A DNA stretch of 64,000 nt, taken from NCBI GenBank assembly GCA_965205275.1, contig OZ242168.1:434001-498000 (forward strand), in the 5' to 3' direction. The notes beneath the pieces are model-generated. The model was not told where the DNA came from, ran no database searches, and saw only the letters and a program-made list of their open reading frames with translations. The first letter of the stretch is position 1, and each line of letters starts with the position of its first letter. Below, one piece after another: positions 1-8,956 of this stretch. A program made the position numbers and the translations under genes. Source of the DNA: WTFY01 sp965205275. Lineage in GTDB: Bacteria; Pseudomonadota; Gammaproteobacteria; UBA4575.

Positions 1-9
1 CACAAAGGT

Positions 10-375
10 ATGTCATTACGAACACTGTTGTCCGGGATACCGGGCATTGGCAAGGAAGCGGTTGTGCACTGGTGGATGCAGCGCCTTACGGCTGTAGTGC
101 TGGTACCGCTTGTTATCTGGTTTGCGTTTGCTGTAGCCCTGCTGGGAGGCGCAAGTTATGAGACGGTTGCAAGATGGTTACAGTCTCCAGTTGTAGCAAC
201 GCTTCTGGTGTTATTTATCGCGGTAACTTTCTATCACACAAAACTTGGTCTGCAGGTCATTATCGAAGATTATGTTGGTGGATGGTTGAAGGCTGCTTCG
301 TTAATTCTGCTGAACCTTATCTGTATCCTGCTAACAGCAGTCGGGATTGTTGCACTCCTGAAAATCGTTTTATAA
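10..375 (+). CDS. sdhD: Succinate dehydrogenase membrane anchor subunit SdhD
   Basis: Small inner-membrane subunit of complex II that, with SdhC, anchors the catalytic arm, binds haem b and forms the quinone site. The 121-residue product has three hydrophobic spans at about residues 27-47, 59-75 and 95-119. His76 (YHTKLG) and the EDYV motif at 86-89 lie where SdhD has its haem ligand and quinone-site Tyr. The early HWWMQR block (20-25) is also typical. The ATG is preceded by AAAGG. sdhA starts 9 bases after the stop, so the two are surely co-transcribed. sdhC should lie just left of the window edge. Confidence 0.93.
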   Translation: MSLRTLLSGIPGIGKEAVVHWWMQRLTAVVLVPLVIWFAFAVALLGGASYETVARWLQSPVVATLLVLFIAVTFYHTKLGLQVIIEDYVGGWLKAASLILLNLICILLTAVGIVALLKIVL

Positions 376-384
376 AGAAATCAA

Positions 385-2175
385 ATGGGCGAAGCATACA
401 AGTTGACCGAGCATGCCTACGATGTGGTGGTGGTCGGTGCAGGAGGTGCCGGACTGCGTGCAACCCTGGGTATGACGGCAAGTGGACTTTCGACTGCATG
501 CATTACCAAGGTGTTTCCAACCCGAAGCCATACCGTAGCTGCACAGGGCGGGATGAGCGCAGCACTTGCTAATATGGGTGAGGATGATTGGCGCTGGCAT
601 ATGTATGACACGGTTAAGGGCTCTGACTGGCTGGGAGATCAGGATGCCATTGAATACATGTGTCGTGAGGCCATTCCGGCTGTTGTAGAGCTGGAGCATT
701 ATGGAGTTCCGTTTTCACGTACCGAAGATGGACGTATTTATCAGCGGCCTTTTGGAGGCATGACCACCCGCTTTGGGGAGGGCATTGCACAAAGGACCTG
801 TGCTGCCGCCGACAGAACGGGTCATGCAATTCTGCATACGCTGTACCAGCAGTCCCTGAAGCACAACGCAGAATTTTTTATTGAATACTTTGCGATTGAT
901 TTGCTTATGGATGATGACGGTGCATGCAAAGGTGTGTTCGCGTGGGACCTTGCGACCGGTGAGTTGCATGTTTTCCGTGCCCATATGGTGCTGCTTGCCA
1001 CAGGCGGTTATGGGCGTGCCTATTTTTCCTGCACTTCTGCACATACCTGCACGGGCGATGGCAATGCCATGGTGTTACGTGCCGGGCTGCCATTGCAGGA
1101 TATGGAATTTGTGCAGTTTCATCCCACTGGAATTTATGGTTCAGGGTGTCTGATTACAGAAGGTGTGCGAGGTGAGGGTGGGTATTTGACGAATTCAGAG
1201 GGTGAGCGCTTTATGGAACGGTATGCGCCCAACGCAAAAGACCTTGCATCACGTGATGTGGTAAGCCGCTCCATGACCATTGAAATCAATGAAGGCCGCG
1301 GGGTTGGAGAAGAGAAGGATCATATCCATCTGCATCTGGAGCATCTGGGTGCCGATCTGATTAGTGCGAAGCTTCCGGGTATTGCAGAGTCTGCCAGGAT
1401 TTTCGCAGGCATCGATGTAACCCGGAAACCCATACCGGTTTTGCCGACAGTCCATTACAACATGGGCGGGATTCCAACGAATTATCAGGGTGAGGTGGTA
1501 ACGCTGAAAGACGGAAATCCTGATTATGTAATACCCGGTCTGATGGCAATCGGTGAGGCAGCCTGTGTATCGGTACATGGCGCCAATCGCTTAGGCTCAA
1601 ATTCCCTGCTGGACCTGATCGTATTTGGCAGGGCGGCGGCCTTGCGTGCCGTGGAGTTGGTGAAGCCTGGACAGCCGCATGGCAAGCTGAAGGATACTAC
1701 GGTGGATACGGTGCTGGAGCGCTTTGATAAACTGCGTTATGCCGATGGCGACATTGAAACCGCAAAGCTGCGCATTGAAATGCAAAAAACGATGCAAAAT
1801 CATGCTGCGGTGTTCAGAACAGGAGAATTGATAGAAAAAGGACTCATCAAGCTCAGGGAGCTGTTCACCCAGATGCGTGACATGAAGGTAACCGACCGTT
1901 CCATGATCTGGAATACGGATCTGGTGGAAGCCATCGAGTTAAACAATTTAATGCCTCAGGCTATCGCTACCGCGCAATCTGCATTGAATCGCACTGAAAG
2001 TCGTGGTGCGCAGGCGCGCGACGACTACCCGGGCCGTGATGATGAGAACTGGATGAAACATTCCCTGGTGACAGTGGATGAACAGGGTAATGTAAATTCC
2101 GAGTACCGGCCGGTACATATGTACACGCAGACCAATGAGGTTGAAGTGATTCCGCCCAAGGCCAGGGTTTATTAA
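385..2175 (+). CDS. sdhA: Succinate dehydrogenase flavoprotein subunit SdhA
   Basis: Catalytic flavoprotein of succinate:quinone oxidoreductase, oxidising succinate to fumarate on the cytoplasmic face of the inner membrane. The 596-residue length is normal for proteobacterial SdhA. Visible motifs are the dinucleotide fold VVVVGAGGAGLRA (14-26), His49 in RSHTVAAQGG as covalent FAD attachment site, active-site HPTG at 246-249 followed by ITEGVRGEGG, and the late RLGSNSLLDL block of the fumarate reductase/SdhA family. It sits between sdhD and sdhB with gaps of 9 and 12 bases, as in an sdhCDAB operon. Confidence 0.97.
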   Translation: MGEAYKLTEHAYDVVVVGAGGAGLRATLGMTASGLSTACITKVFPTRSHTVAAQGGMSAALANMGEDDWRWHMYDTVKGSDWLGDQDAIEYMCREAIPAVVELEHYGVPFSRTEDGRIYQRPFGGMTTRFGEGIAQRTCAAADRTGHAILHTLYQQSLKHNAEFFIEYFAIDLLMDDDGACKGVFAWDLATGELHVFRAHMVLLATGGYGRAYFSCTSAHTCTGDGNAMVLRAGLPLQDMEFVQFHPTGIYGSGCLITEGVRGEGGYLTNSEGERFMERYAPNAKDLASRDVVSRSMTIEINEGRGVGEEKDHIHLHLEHLGADLISAKLPGIAESARIFAGIDVTRKPIPVLPTVHYNMGGIPTNYQGEVVTLKDGNPDYVIPGLMAIGEAACVSVHGANRLGSNSLLDLIVFGRAAALRAVELVKPGQPHGKLKDTTVDTVLERFDKLRYADGDIETAKLRIEMQKTMQNHAAVFRTGELIEKGLIKLRELFTQMRDMKVTDRSMIWNTDLVEAIELNNLMPQAIATAQSALNRTESRGAQARDDYPGRDDENWMKHSLVTVDEQGNVNSEYRPVHMYTQTNEVEVIPPKARVY

Positions 2176-2187
2176 AAGGGGATATCA

Positions 2188-2970
2188 ATGGCACAATTTA
2201 ATCTTCCTGCCAACTCTGTCGTAAAGCCAGGTAAAACGTATCCCGCCGCTGCAGGCAGCAATGCCATAAAGAAAGTAGTCGTTTATCGCTATGATCCTGA
2301 CAGCGATGAGAACCCGCGTGCGGATACCTATGAAATCGATCTGGGCACGTGTGGCCCGATGGTACTGGATGCGTTGATCAAGATAAAGAACGAAGTGGAT
2401 TCGACCTTGACATTTCGCCGTTCATGTCGTGAAGGCATCTGTGGTTCCTGTTCAATGAATATCAATGGTTCGAACACCCTGGCCTGCATAAAAGCCATCA
2501 AAGAAATCAAGGGTGATCTCAAGATTTACCCCTTACCCCATATGCCTGTTGTCAAGGACCTTGTAGTGGATCTGAGTAGATTTTATGAACAGTATGCATC
2601 CGTCAAGCCATGGATGAAAACACAAGCTCTACCCTCTTCAGGTCGGGAACGGCTGCAATCCAAGGAGGATCGTGAAAAGCTGGAAGGACTGGAGGAATGC
2701 ATTCTGTGTGCGTGCTGTTCTACAAGCTGCCCCAGTTACTGGTGGAACAGTGATCGTTACCTGGGTCCTGCGGTATTGTTGCAGGCCTATCGGTGGATTG
2801 CAGACAGTCGGGATGAAGCCACTGCCGAACGCCTGGAGGGATTAAAGGATACGTTCAAGCTCTATCGCTGCCATACGATCATGAACTGTACGAATACCTG
2901 TCCCAAAGGACTGAATCCTGCAAAGGCCATTGCAGAAATCAAGAAGCTTGTTGCCACAGGTGGAAGCTAG
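2188..2970 (+). CDS. sdhB: Succinate dehydrogenase iron-sulfur subunit SdhB
   Basis: Electron-transfer subunit carrying electrons from FAD in SdhA to quinone through three clusters. All ligand sets can be read: the ferredoxin-type CREGICGSC...C set for [2Fe-2S] at about residues 74-95, CILCACCSTSCP for [4Fe-4S] near 171-182, and CHTIMNCTNTCPKG for the [3Fe-4S] centre near 230-243. At 260 residues it is slightly longer than E. coli SdhB, because of an N-terminal extension before VVVYRYDPD. It is followed after 5 bases by the assembly factor sdhE. Confidence 0.97.
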   Translation: MAQFNLPANSVVKPGKTYPAAAGSNAIKKVVVYRYDPDSDENPRADTYEIDLGTCGPMVLDALIKIKNEVDSTLTFRRSCREGICGSCSMNINGSNTLACIKAIKEIKGDLKIYPLPHMPVVKDLVVDLSRFYEQYASVKPWMKTQALPSSGRERLQSKEDREKLEGLEECILCACCSTSCPSYWWNSDRYLGPAVLLQAYRWIADSRDEATAERLEGLKDTFKLYRCHTIMNCTNTCPKGLNPAKAIAEIKKLVATGGS

Positions 2971-2975
2971 ACCTG

Positions 2976-3209
2976 TTGGCAGAAAATCTGCACAAGCTGC
3001 TTTGGCGCTGTCGGCGAGGCACCAGGGAACTGGATATCCTGATGCGCAGGTTTCTGGACCACCACTACCGGAACGCTGAGCCTGAACTGAGACGTGCCTT
3101 TGAAGCCATGCTGGACATGCAAGACCCGGAGTTGTATGCCTTGCTTACCGGCAGTCGGAAATCACATGACCGGCATGTCAATAAAGTGATTGAATACATC
3201 TATACCTGA
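2976..3209 (+). CDS. sdhE: FAD assembly factor SdhE
   Basis: Small soluble factor that promotes covalent flavinylation of SdhA. The 77-residue protein carries the family motif RGxxE as R14-G15-T-R-E18, in the context RRGTRELD. It also has the usual helical bundle with LMRRFLDHHY and a mid-region MLDMQDPELYALLTG. It begins with TTG, because the only reading that preserves the conserved N-terminus (AENLHKLLWRCRRG) starts there, 5 bases after the sdhB stop. Linkage to sdhB is common in gammaproteobacteria and supports the call. Confidence 0.9.
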   Translation: MAENLHKLLWRCRRGTRELDILMRRFLDHHYRNAEPELRRAFEAMLDMQDPELYALLTGSRKSHDRHVNKVIEYIYT

Positions 3210-3323
3210 TTCGGGTGCCGGCTTCTGTCATTTGTTCAAGTTCTTTTTACAGAACATGGCGGTTATTGCAGTTTTTTTAGTTTATGTGCCAATATAGGTC
3301 AAAGTCGCCGTGCATTACGAAAA

Positions 3324-3869
3324 ATGAAAAACACATTCCTACAAAAAAGATTTTTGGCCCCGCCATTGCCCAATTCTTTCGCCGGGCTGATGGAAATGTA
3401 TGAAGCCAACTACATTCGTCTTCGTAAACTCTGTGGCCATAAGGATTCCATGCCATCCATTGCAGTATCGCGCATTTCAAAGGGAATGGATTTATATCTG
3501 CAGGTCCTGGAGCAGACCCGGTATACGTCCACCATTGCGCTGACCTACTATTTTACAGATGCCCGGTACGGTTTTCTGGCCTATCCTGATCTCAAGTTGA
3601 GAATCTATTACGATGCCCTGCAGGCTGAAGTGATCAGTCAGTCCTTCAGACGTAAAAACTCGGGCAGGTACGTTGCCGGATATCCAGCATGTTCTCCCTT
3701 GCTGACGAGGTGGCATATAAATCGTTTTCTATTCAAATGGTTGTCCTATTGTGACCGGCAGGGCCATTCTTTCAGAGTGAAGGATCAATCCAAGCAAAAC
3801 CACTTGCTTACTGAAGGCGTGGAAATTCCGTTGCGGAGTTTTTCCCTTTCCAGTAATATTCTTCAGTAA
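3324..3869 (+). CDS. DUF1249 (YqiB-like) family protein
   Basis: Resembles the YqiB/DUF1249 family of uncharacterised gammaproteobacterial proteins. The diagnostic N-terminal core FAGLMEMYEANYIRLRKL is followed by LYLQVLEQTRYTSTIALTYYF and a DLKLRIYYDALQAEVIS strand region. The family is usually about 140-150 residues. This product is 181 residues because of a C-terminal tail (VKDQSKQNHLLTEG onward). No signal peptide or membrane span is seen. Function of the family is unknown. It lies alone between sdhE and the Rrf2 regulator, 115 bases downstream of sdhE. Confidence 0.75.
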   Translation: MKNTFLQKRFLAPPLPNSFAGLMEMYEANYIRLRKLCGHKDSMPSIAVSRISKGMDLYLQVLEQTRYTSTIALTYYFTDARYGFLAYPDLKLRIYYDALQAEVISQSFRRKNSGRYVAGYPACSPLLTRWHINRFLFKWLSYCDRQGHSFRVKDQSKQNHLLTEGVEIPLRSFSLSSNILQ

Positions 3870-3890
3870 TAAAATCATATATATTTAATA

Positions 3891-3977
3891 AACTATTGAA
3901 ATTTAATAGTTAAATTGACTCATAAATTTATCCAGATCGACATTCTTTGCACTAGAGTTAATGGTGAAATAACTATT
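3891..3977. promoter_or_regulatory. Three AACTATT half-sites before the Rrf2 regulator
   Basis: The heptamer AACTATT occurs at 3891-3897, as its exact inverse AATAGTT at 3905-3911 (7-base spacer, making a 21-base dyad), and again at 3971-3977. The last copy overlaps a possible -10 (TAACTA, 3970-3975) that lies 17 bases after TTGCAC (3947-3952). The stretch is much more A+T-rich than its surroundings. Such placement fits an operator for the adjacent Rrf2-family regulator, possibly autoregulatory. The match to any published Rrf2/IscR motif is not exact. Confidence 0.4.
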
Positions 3978-4033
3978 AGGACAGGATGAAAGGCTGGCAA
4001 AGGTAGGTTTTGCTATTCCAGGGTAGACAAAGT

Positions 4034-4480
4034 ATGAAACTTTCAACAAGAGCACGTCATGCAGTTACTGCAATGATGGATCTGGCCATCAATGACCAAT
4101 ATGAACCTGTGACACTCGCAGACATATCCCGGTGTCAGGGGATTTCCCTGTCATATCTGGAACAACTGTTTGCGAAGCCGCGTAAAAGCGGTTTGGTGAT
4201 CGGCGTACGTGGTCCTGGTGGCGGCTATCGATTGGCACGGTCTCCATATGAAATCTCAATTGCGCAGGTGGTAAGTGCGATTGATGGGCATGCCGAGTTT
4301 TCAATACAGTTCAATGAGGCATATCTTACGCATCAGATCTGGGATAAACTCAGTGCCAGGATTTATCGCTATCTGGATGGGATGTCGCTGGGCGAATTTA
4401 CAGACTGCCCCGAGTACCATACCCGGCGGGTTTCTGGCAAAAACAGAAGCCATATGTTTCCCCGGAAAACTGCTGCATAG
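4034..4480 (+). CDS. Rrf2-family regulator, IscR-like without cluster cysteines
   Basis: DNA-binding regulator closely matching IscR across the winged helix: MKLSTRARHAVTAMMDLAIN, then ISLSYLEQLF, then VRGPGGGYRL (58-67). It also matches the C-terminal dimerisation part (YLTHQIWDKLSARI...LGEF). IscR binds [2Fe-2S] with three Cys and one His between residues 92 and 107. Here that loop is about seven residues shorter and has no Cys, although His100 (LTHQIW) is kept. The remaining Cys34 and Cys125 are outside the loop. The protein therefore probably acts in an apo-IscR-like state or senses something else. The start is the ATG at 4034, which matches the family N-terminus; an upstream in-frame ATG at 4010 would add eight atypical residues. 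No isc genes are adjacent. Confidence 0.82.
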   Translation: MKLSTRARHAVTAMMDLAINDQYEPVTLADISRCQGISLSYLEQLFAKPRKSGLVIGVRGPGGGYRLARSPYEISIAQVVSAIDGHAEFSIQFNEAYLTHQIWDKLSARIYRYLDGMSLGEFTDCPEYHTRRVSGKNRSHMFPRKTAA

Positions 4481-4633
4481 AATGGAAACAATACCGTTCC
4501 GGTCAGTCTGGCAGGGAATGCCTGAGATATAAAGTAGGTACAGGTGATTGTGTAACAGCCTGCCAAGTTGTGTTCAGGACTGTTGCAGGATGATGTACGT
4601 TTGATCAAATACATGATTGCGGAGGAGTGATTT

Positions 4634-5497
4634 ATGAAACAACAAGTTACCGTTGATGGCACCGTCTTGGAAATTAATATTGAGCAAAAAGGCAATGCGG
4701 GTCAGGCCATACTAATGGTCCATGGTATTCCAACCAATGCACGCCTGTGGAGACATGTACAGGGTCATCTTGAAGACCGCTATCAGACCTATGCGATGGA
4801 CATGATTGGATATGGTCAATCTGATATGCCACTGGATGATGTCAAACATACCCTGACCAATCAGGCCGAGGCAATCAGGGGGGTCATCGAGGGCCTGGGT
4901 CTGAAAGGCAAGGTCGTTCTTGTAGGCCATGATCATGGCGGTGGTGCATGCCAGATTTTTGCTTCAAAATATTGTGACCACATCAGTCGCCTGGTACTGA
5001 TCAACCCGGTTGCGTTCGATTATTGGCCGGTCCTGGAAGTCGAGGCATTCAATGCACTGGTAGGTGCACCGGATGAGGTCCTGCAGATGGCAATGGGGCA
5101 GGCCGCTGCAGCATTTCCGGCACTGTTACGAACCGGCAGTTACGACAAGATTGCATTTACTGATCAAAATGTAAAACAGAACTACCTCTCTCATTGGGCA
5201 CGCGGACCGGGTTTGCATGGATTCAAGTCCCTGGTAAAAGTCTGTAGCGAGCCATCCAATGAAGAAACGCTTGGTGTGGACCATAGCCGGATCACATGCC
5301 CAACCATGGTGTGCTGGGCGTTGCATGATGCATGGATGCCGGTGGAGTCAGGTCGGCGGCTGAAGGCTGCAATCAAGGGACCCACCCGTTTTCATGTCAT
5401 TGAGCGGGCTGGCCACTATGTGCCGGAAGACCGGCCTGATGTGGTAGCAGAATACATTGACGATTTCATTACAGAGTGGGAAGGCGTTAGCCTCTAA
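4634..5497 (+). CDS. Alpha/beta-fold hydrolase, haloalkane dehalogenase/epoxide hydrolase-like
   Basis: A 287-residue cytoplasmic alpha/beta hydrolase. The oxyanion loop is VHGIPTNARLWR (29-40), the nucleophile elbow is GHDHGG with Asp100, and the catalytic His is about 261 in RAGHYVPEDRP. A likely third acid is in ALHDAWMPVESG. An Asp nucleophile in this context is the hallmark of haloalkane dehalogenases and epoxide hydrolases rather than Ser esterases, so a C-halogen, epoxide or fluoroacetate-type substrate is possible but not proven. A GGAGGAG-like site precedes the ATG. It overlaps the 3' end of convergent mdh by four bases. Confidence 0.8.
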   Translation: MKQQVTVDGTVLEINIEQKGNAGQAILMVHGIPTNARLWRHVQGHLEDRYQTYAMDMIGYGQSDMPLDDVKHTLTNQAEAIRGVIEGLGLKGKVVLVGHDHGGGACQIFASKYCDHISRLVLINPVAFDYWPVLEVEAFNALVGAPDEVLQMAMGQAAAAFPALLRTGSYDKIAFTDQNVKQNYLSHWARGPGLHGFKSLVKVCSEPSNEETLGVDHSRITCPTMVCWALHDAWMPVESGRRLKAAIKGPTRFHVIERAGHYVPEDRPDVVAEYIDDFITEWEGVSL

Positions 5498-6471
5498 AGC
5501 AGGGCTTTTACGGCATCGCGTTCTTCCAGCAGCTCTTTTTCAGTTGCCCGGATCATCTCCAGACTGAAGTCGTCCATGTTCAGACCCTGGACGACTTCAT
5601 AGCTGCCGTTTTTGCAGCGCACCGGAAATGAATACATAAGCCCTTCGGAAATTCCGTAATCCCCGGTGGACGGGATGCTCATGCTTAGCCAGTCGTCCCC
5701 GACTGTCCCGAGGGTCCAGTCGCGCATGTGATCGATTGCCGCTGAAGCGGCGGAGGCAGCTGACGATGCCCCGCGGGCATTAATTACCTCTGCACCGCGT
5801 TTTTGCACTCTGGGAATAAATTCATCTCTGTACCAGGACGCCTCTACCAGTGAAGCGGCATTCTTGCCACCGATATTGCAATGACTGATATCCGGATACT
5901 GGGTCAGTGAGTGATTTCCCCATACAGTCAGGTGTTTGATTTCCGTAACAGGTGTTCCGGTTTTCAGGGATAGCTGGTTGAGGGCACGATTATGATCAAG
6001 CCTCATCATGGAAGTGAATTGTGTGGGCGATAAATCGGGTGCATTGTTCATGGCAATCAGTGCATTGGTGTTTGCAGGATTGCCTACAACGAGTACTTTC
6101 ACATTACGGGATGCATGGTCATTGATAGTACGGCCCTGTGGTCCGAATATTTTTCCGTTATCGCTCAGCAAGTCACTGCGTTCCATGCCTTGGGTACGTG
6201 GCTTGGAGCCTATCAGCAACGCATAATCTGTATCCTGGAAGCCGGTGCCGATATCTGCGGTGGTAATCACGTTTTCGAGCAATGGAAAGGCGCAGTCAAG
6301 CAATTCCATCTCAACGCCCTTCAGAGCTTGCAGTGCAGGTTCTATTTCAATCAGTTGCAGGATAACAGGCTGGTCTGTACCCAGCATATCGCCAGCGGCG
6401 ATGCGGAATGCGGCAGCATATCCGATATTTCCTGCGGCCCCTGTGATAGCAATGCGTACTGCTGATTTCAT
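5494..6471 (-). CDS. mdh: Malate dehydrogenase
   Basis: NAD-dependent malate/oxaloacetate interconversion in the TCA cycle. The 325-residue product belongs to the longer MDH type related to eukaryotic cytosolic enzymes. The Rossmann motif is TGAAGNIGY (10-18). Substrate arginines lie in SKPRTQGMERSDLL (89-102), the NAD-site Asn in VVGNPANTNAL, and the catalytic Asp159/His187 pair in RLDHNRA and VWGNHS. The position after NAD-binding strand 2 reads LQLIEIEP, an acidic end compatible with NAD preference. It may be transcribed after zapE, whose stop is 18 bases upstream. Confidence 0.94.
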   Translation of the reverse strand: MKSAVRIAITGAAGNIGYAAAFRIAAGDMLGTDQPVILQLIEIEPALQALKGVEMELLDCAFPLLENVITTADIGTGFQDTDYALLIGSKPRTQGMERSDLLSDNGKIFGPQGRTINDHASRNVKVLVVGNPANTNALIAMNNAPDLSPTQFTSMMRLDHNRALNQLSLKTGTPVTEIKHLTVWGNHSLTQYPDISHCNIGGKNAASLVEASWYRDEFIPRVQKRGAEVINARGASSAASAASAAIDHMRDWTLGTVGDDWLSMSIPSTGDYGISEGLMYSFPVRCKNGSYEVVQGLNMDDFSLEMIRATEKELLEERDAVKALL

Positions 6472-6489
6472 GTATTGTTCCTTGTAAAA

Positions 6490-7641
6490 TTATTGGTTTG
6501 GGCGGTGTTGTTTTTCCAAATATTCAAGTGACTGCATTTCAGTCAGCCGGCTTGCAGTGCGCTTGAATTCATCGCTAAGTCGCAAACCCTGATACAGCGA
6601 ACCCGGGCAGGCTTCAGCGGACAGGATTAACTTTACATTACGATCATAAAACTCGTCTACAAGGTTTATGAATCTTCTTGCCTGATCATCCTTGTTTTCA
6701 AAAACAGGCACATGCGAAATTAAAATGGTGTTGAACCGTTTTGCCAGTTCAATATAGTCGGATGTACTGCGTGGTCCTGCACACAGTTCCCTGAAATCAA
6801 ACCATGCAATTTTTGCCGAGTGGCGGATGGTTTGCAGGGTGCGGCCCCTGATCTGGATTTTCCCCCATGAGTCATCGTTTTTTTCGGTGCTGAGACTTAG
6901 GAAATGATGCTCCAGCCAGTCCTGTGAGGCTTCATTGACAGGCGTGTTGTAGACGCCTCCAGTTTGCAGACATTCAAATCTGTAGTCGGTCTCACCGTCC
7001 AATCTGGTTACATCCGTGTGTGTTTGCAATAAATCGATTGCAGGCAAAAACTTTTCGCGATGCAGTCCATCTTTATACAGCAAGTCAGGTTTTGTGTTGG
7101 AAGTAGTAACCAGTATGGTATGGTTGTCGAAAAGTCCTTGTAATAATCCTGAGATTATCATCGCATCCCCAATGTCATGCACAAAAAATTCGTCAAGACA
7201 TAACACTTTTGCTTTAGCAGAAAATTCATGAGCTACCCGTTTAAGGGGGTCTGTCTCACCTCTGTGATTTTTCAGTATTTTATGGGCCTCATCCATAAAC
7301 TTATGGAAATGCAGGCGCAATTTTTGCTCGATGTGCAGATTGGAGAAAAACAGGTCCATTAAAAGCGTTTTGCCGCGCCCGATTCCCCCCCAGATGTACA
7401 GTCCCTTTATGTCGGCAACACCGGATTTTCCAGACAAGAGAGTTGCGATACGGTTGAATATGGTGGTGCCTGGGTTGTGGTGATTGAGTTTGTTGTGCAA
7501 GGTCTGCAACGCCCGTACCGTTTTTTTCTGTTCTGGATCCTGTACGATCTGCTGTGTATCCAGCAGTTCCCGGTAGGCTGACTCAATCATTGCAGTTTGT
7601 TCTGTAGTATGTGAAAACCCAGTTGCGAGGATTCGACGCAT
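6490..7641 (-). CDS. zapE: Cell division protein ZapE (AFG1-like ATPase)
   Basis: P-loop ATPase of the ZapE/AFG1 family; E. coli ZapE associates with the FtsZ ring. The 383-residue protein has Walker A GGIGRGKT (85-92) after LYIW, Walker B VLCLDE (146-151) followed by FFVHDIGDAMI, and the sensor-type TSNT segment. Length fits the family (about 370-380). The annotated start MRRILATGF may be slightly long, since an internal Met at residue 18 (MIESAYRELL) matches the usual N-terminus better. It lies directly upstream of mdh on the same strand and is divergent from nagZ. Confidence 0.9.
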   Translation of the reverse strand: MRRILATGFSHTTEQTAMIESAYRELLDTQQIVQDPEQKKTVRALQTLHNKLNHHNPGTTIFNRIATLLSGKSGVADIKGLYIWGGIGRGKTLLMDLFFSNLHIEQKLRLHFHKFMDEAHKILKNHRGETDPLKRVAHEFSAKAKVLCLDEFFVHDIGDAMIISGLLQGLFDNHTILVTTSNTKPDLLYKDGLHREKFLPAIDLLQTHTDVTRLDGETDYRFECLQTGGVYNTPVNEASQDWLEHHFLSLSTEKNDDSWGKIQIRGRTLQTIRHSAKIAWFDFRELCAGPRSTSDYIELAKRFNTILISHVPVFENKDDQARRFINLVDEFYDRNVKLILSAEACPGSLYQGLRLSDEFKRTASRLTEMQSLEYLEKQHRPNQ

Positions 7642-7878
7642 ATTTCCTGTTCAACCATATACTATATACCGGGATGAATTTGCGCAGCCACATTAGTGTT
7701 CAGGCAAGGGTACCGGTTCGGGGTTTTGGGTAATACCGGGTTCAGCATGCATGAATTGCATGGTGTAATTGCAGTATTTTTCCTTTCGTCCATTCCAAAA
7801 GCCGCCATGCAGGCCTGATTTACCGAATAAAGGAGTGCAGGTCTTCAACTTTTGGCTTGATTAGCGAATAATCCATGC

Positions 7879-8925
7879 ATGTCACTCGGTCCACTCATGG
7901 TAGATCTTGGTACAGATTTATTGTCTGCACAAGAGCGAACCCTTCTGGCGTCACCCCAGGTTGGGGGCGTGATCCTGTTCAGCCGGAATTTTACTTCCGT
8001 TGCAGGCCTGACCGACCTGGTCAGCGAGATTCATGCCTTGCGTCATCCAAGATTACTGGTTGCAGTCGATCAGGAGGGGGGTTGTGTGCAACGTTTTCGC
8101 GAGGGATTTACCCGATTGCCTGCCATTAAGGGGCTGGGTGATGCCCATGATACGGACCCCAGGCGGGCCCGCGAACTGGCAGAGATTACCGGGTGGCTCA
8201 TGGCAGCTGAACTCAGGTCGGTAGGGATCGATTTCAGTTTTGCTCCAGTCCTTGACCTGGACTATGGTATCAGTCGGGTTATTGGAGAGCGTGCCTTTCA
8301 CAAGGACCCGGAAACCGTTGCTGATCTGGCTTCGCATTACATCCGCGGCATGCGCAGAGCGGGCATGCAGGCGGTCGGTAAGCATTTCCCCGGGCACGGT
8401 GGTGTGATTGCAGACTCGCATATCGATTTGCCCGTTGATTCCCGCTATTACCAGGACATCCTGATGCAGGATATCCTGCCGTTTCGACGCATGATTGATC
8501 AGGGTATTGCAGGGATCATGAGTGCACATGTCGTATATGATAAGATAGACAAGGAGATTGCGACCTGCTCTAGGAAGTGGCTGGGTGTGGTGTTGCGTGA
8601 ACAGCTGGATTTCAAGGGCGCTATATTCAGCGATGATCTCAGCATGAAAGCCGCGGCCTGCGATGAATATCCGGTACGCACAATAAAGGCCTTGCAGGCA
8701 GGTTGTGATATGGTTTTGATCTGCAATGCCAGTGAGCAAGCCGGCCAGGTTGCTGAACAACTGGCAAGCCATGGTAATCCGGTCTCCCAGATTCGTCTGA
8801 CCCGTATGCATGGGGGCAAGGATCCATTTTCCTACCAGGATTTGCGTGCCAGCAAGGCATGGCAGGCTGCGGTATTACAAGTAGAATCGTACCAGGATTC
8901 GCCTTACGGCGATCTGCTGATTTAG
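7879..8925 (+). CDS. nagZ: Beta-N-acetylhexosaminidase NagZ
   Basis: Cytoplasmic glycoside hydrolase family 3 enzyme that removes GlcNAc from 1,6-anhydro-muropeptides in cell-wall recycling. The 348-residue protein shows AVDQEGGCVQRF (62-73), the GH3 signature KHFPGHG (168-174), the Asp-Ser-His catalytic loop (179-181) and the nucleophile Asp252 in AIFSDDLSM. Length is normal. The start chosen is ATG 7879 (MSLGPLMVDL), which matches family N-termini. In Pseudomonas, nagZ lies next to the MTI phosphorylase gene. Here an MscS gene sits between the two. Confidence 0.95.
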   Translation: MSLGPLMVDLGTDLLSAQERTLLASPQVGGVILFSRNFTSVAGLTDLVSEIHALRHPRLLVAVDQEGGCVQRFREGFTRLPAIKGLGDAHDTDPRRARELAEITGWLMAAELRSVGIDFSFAPVLDLDYGISRVIGERAFHKDPETVADLASHYIRGMRRAGMQAVGKHFPGHGGVIADSHIDLPVDSRYYQDILMQDILPFRRMIDQGIAGIMSAHVVYDKIDKEIATCSRKWLGVVLREQLDFKGAIFSDDLSMKAAACDEYPVRTIKALQAGCDMVLICNASEQAGQVAEQLASHGNPVSQIRLTRMHGGKDPFSYQDLRASKAWQAAVLQVESYQDSPYGDLLI

Positions 8926-8956
8926 TGACATACATTTTCAGGTAACGGCTAGCAGT

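Noticed and set aside
8053..8811. 252-residue open frame antisense to nagZ
   Set aside because: Lies entirely inside a complete GH3 gene on the other strand; high His/Cys and random pattern typical of a shadow frame.
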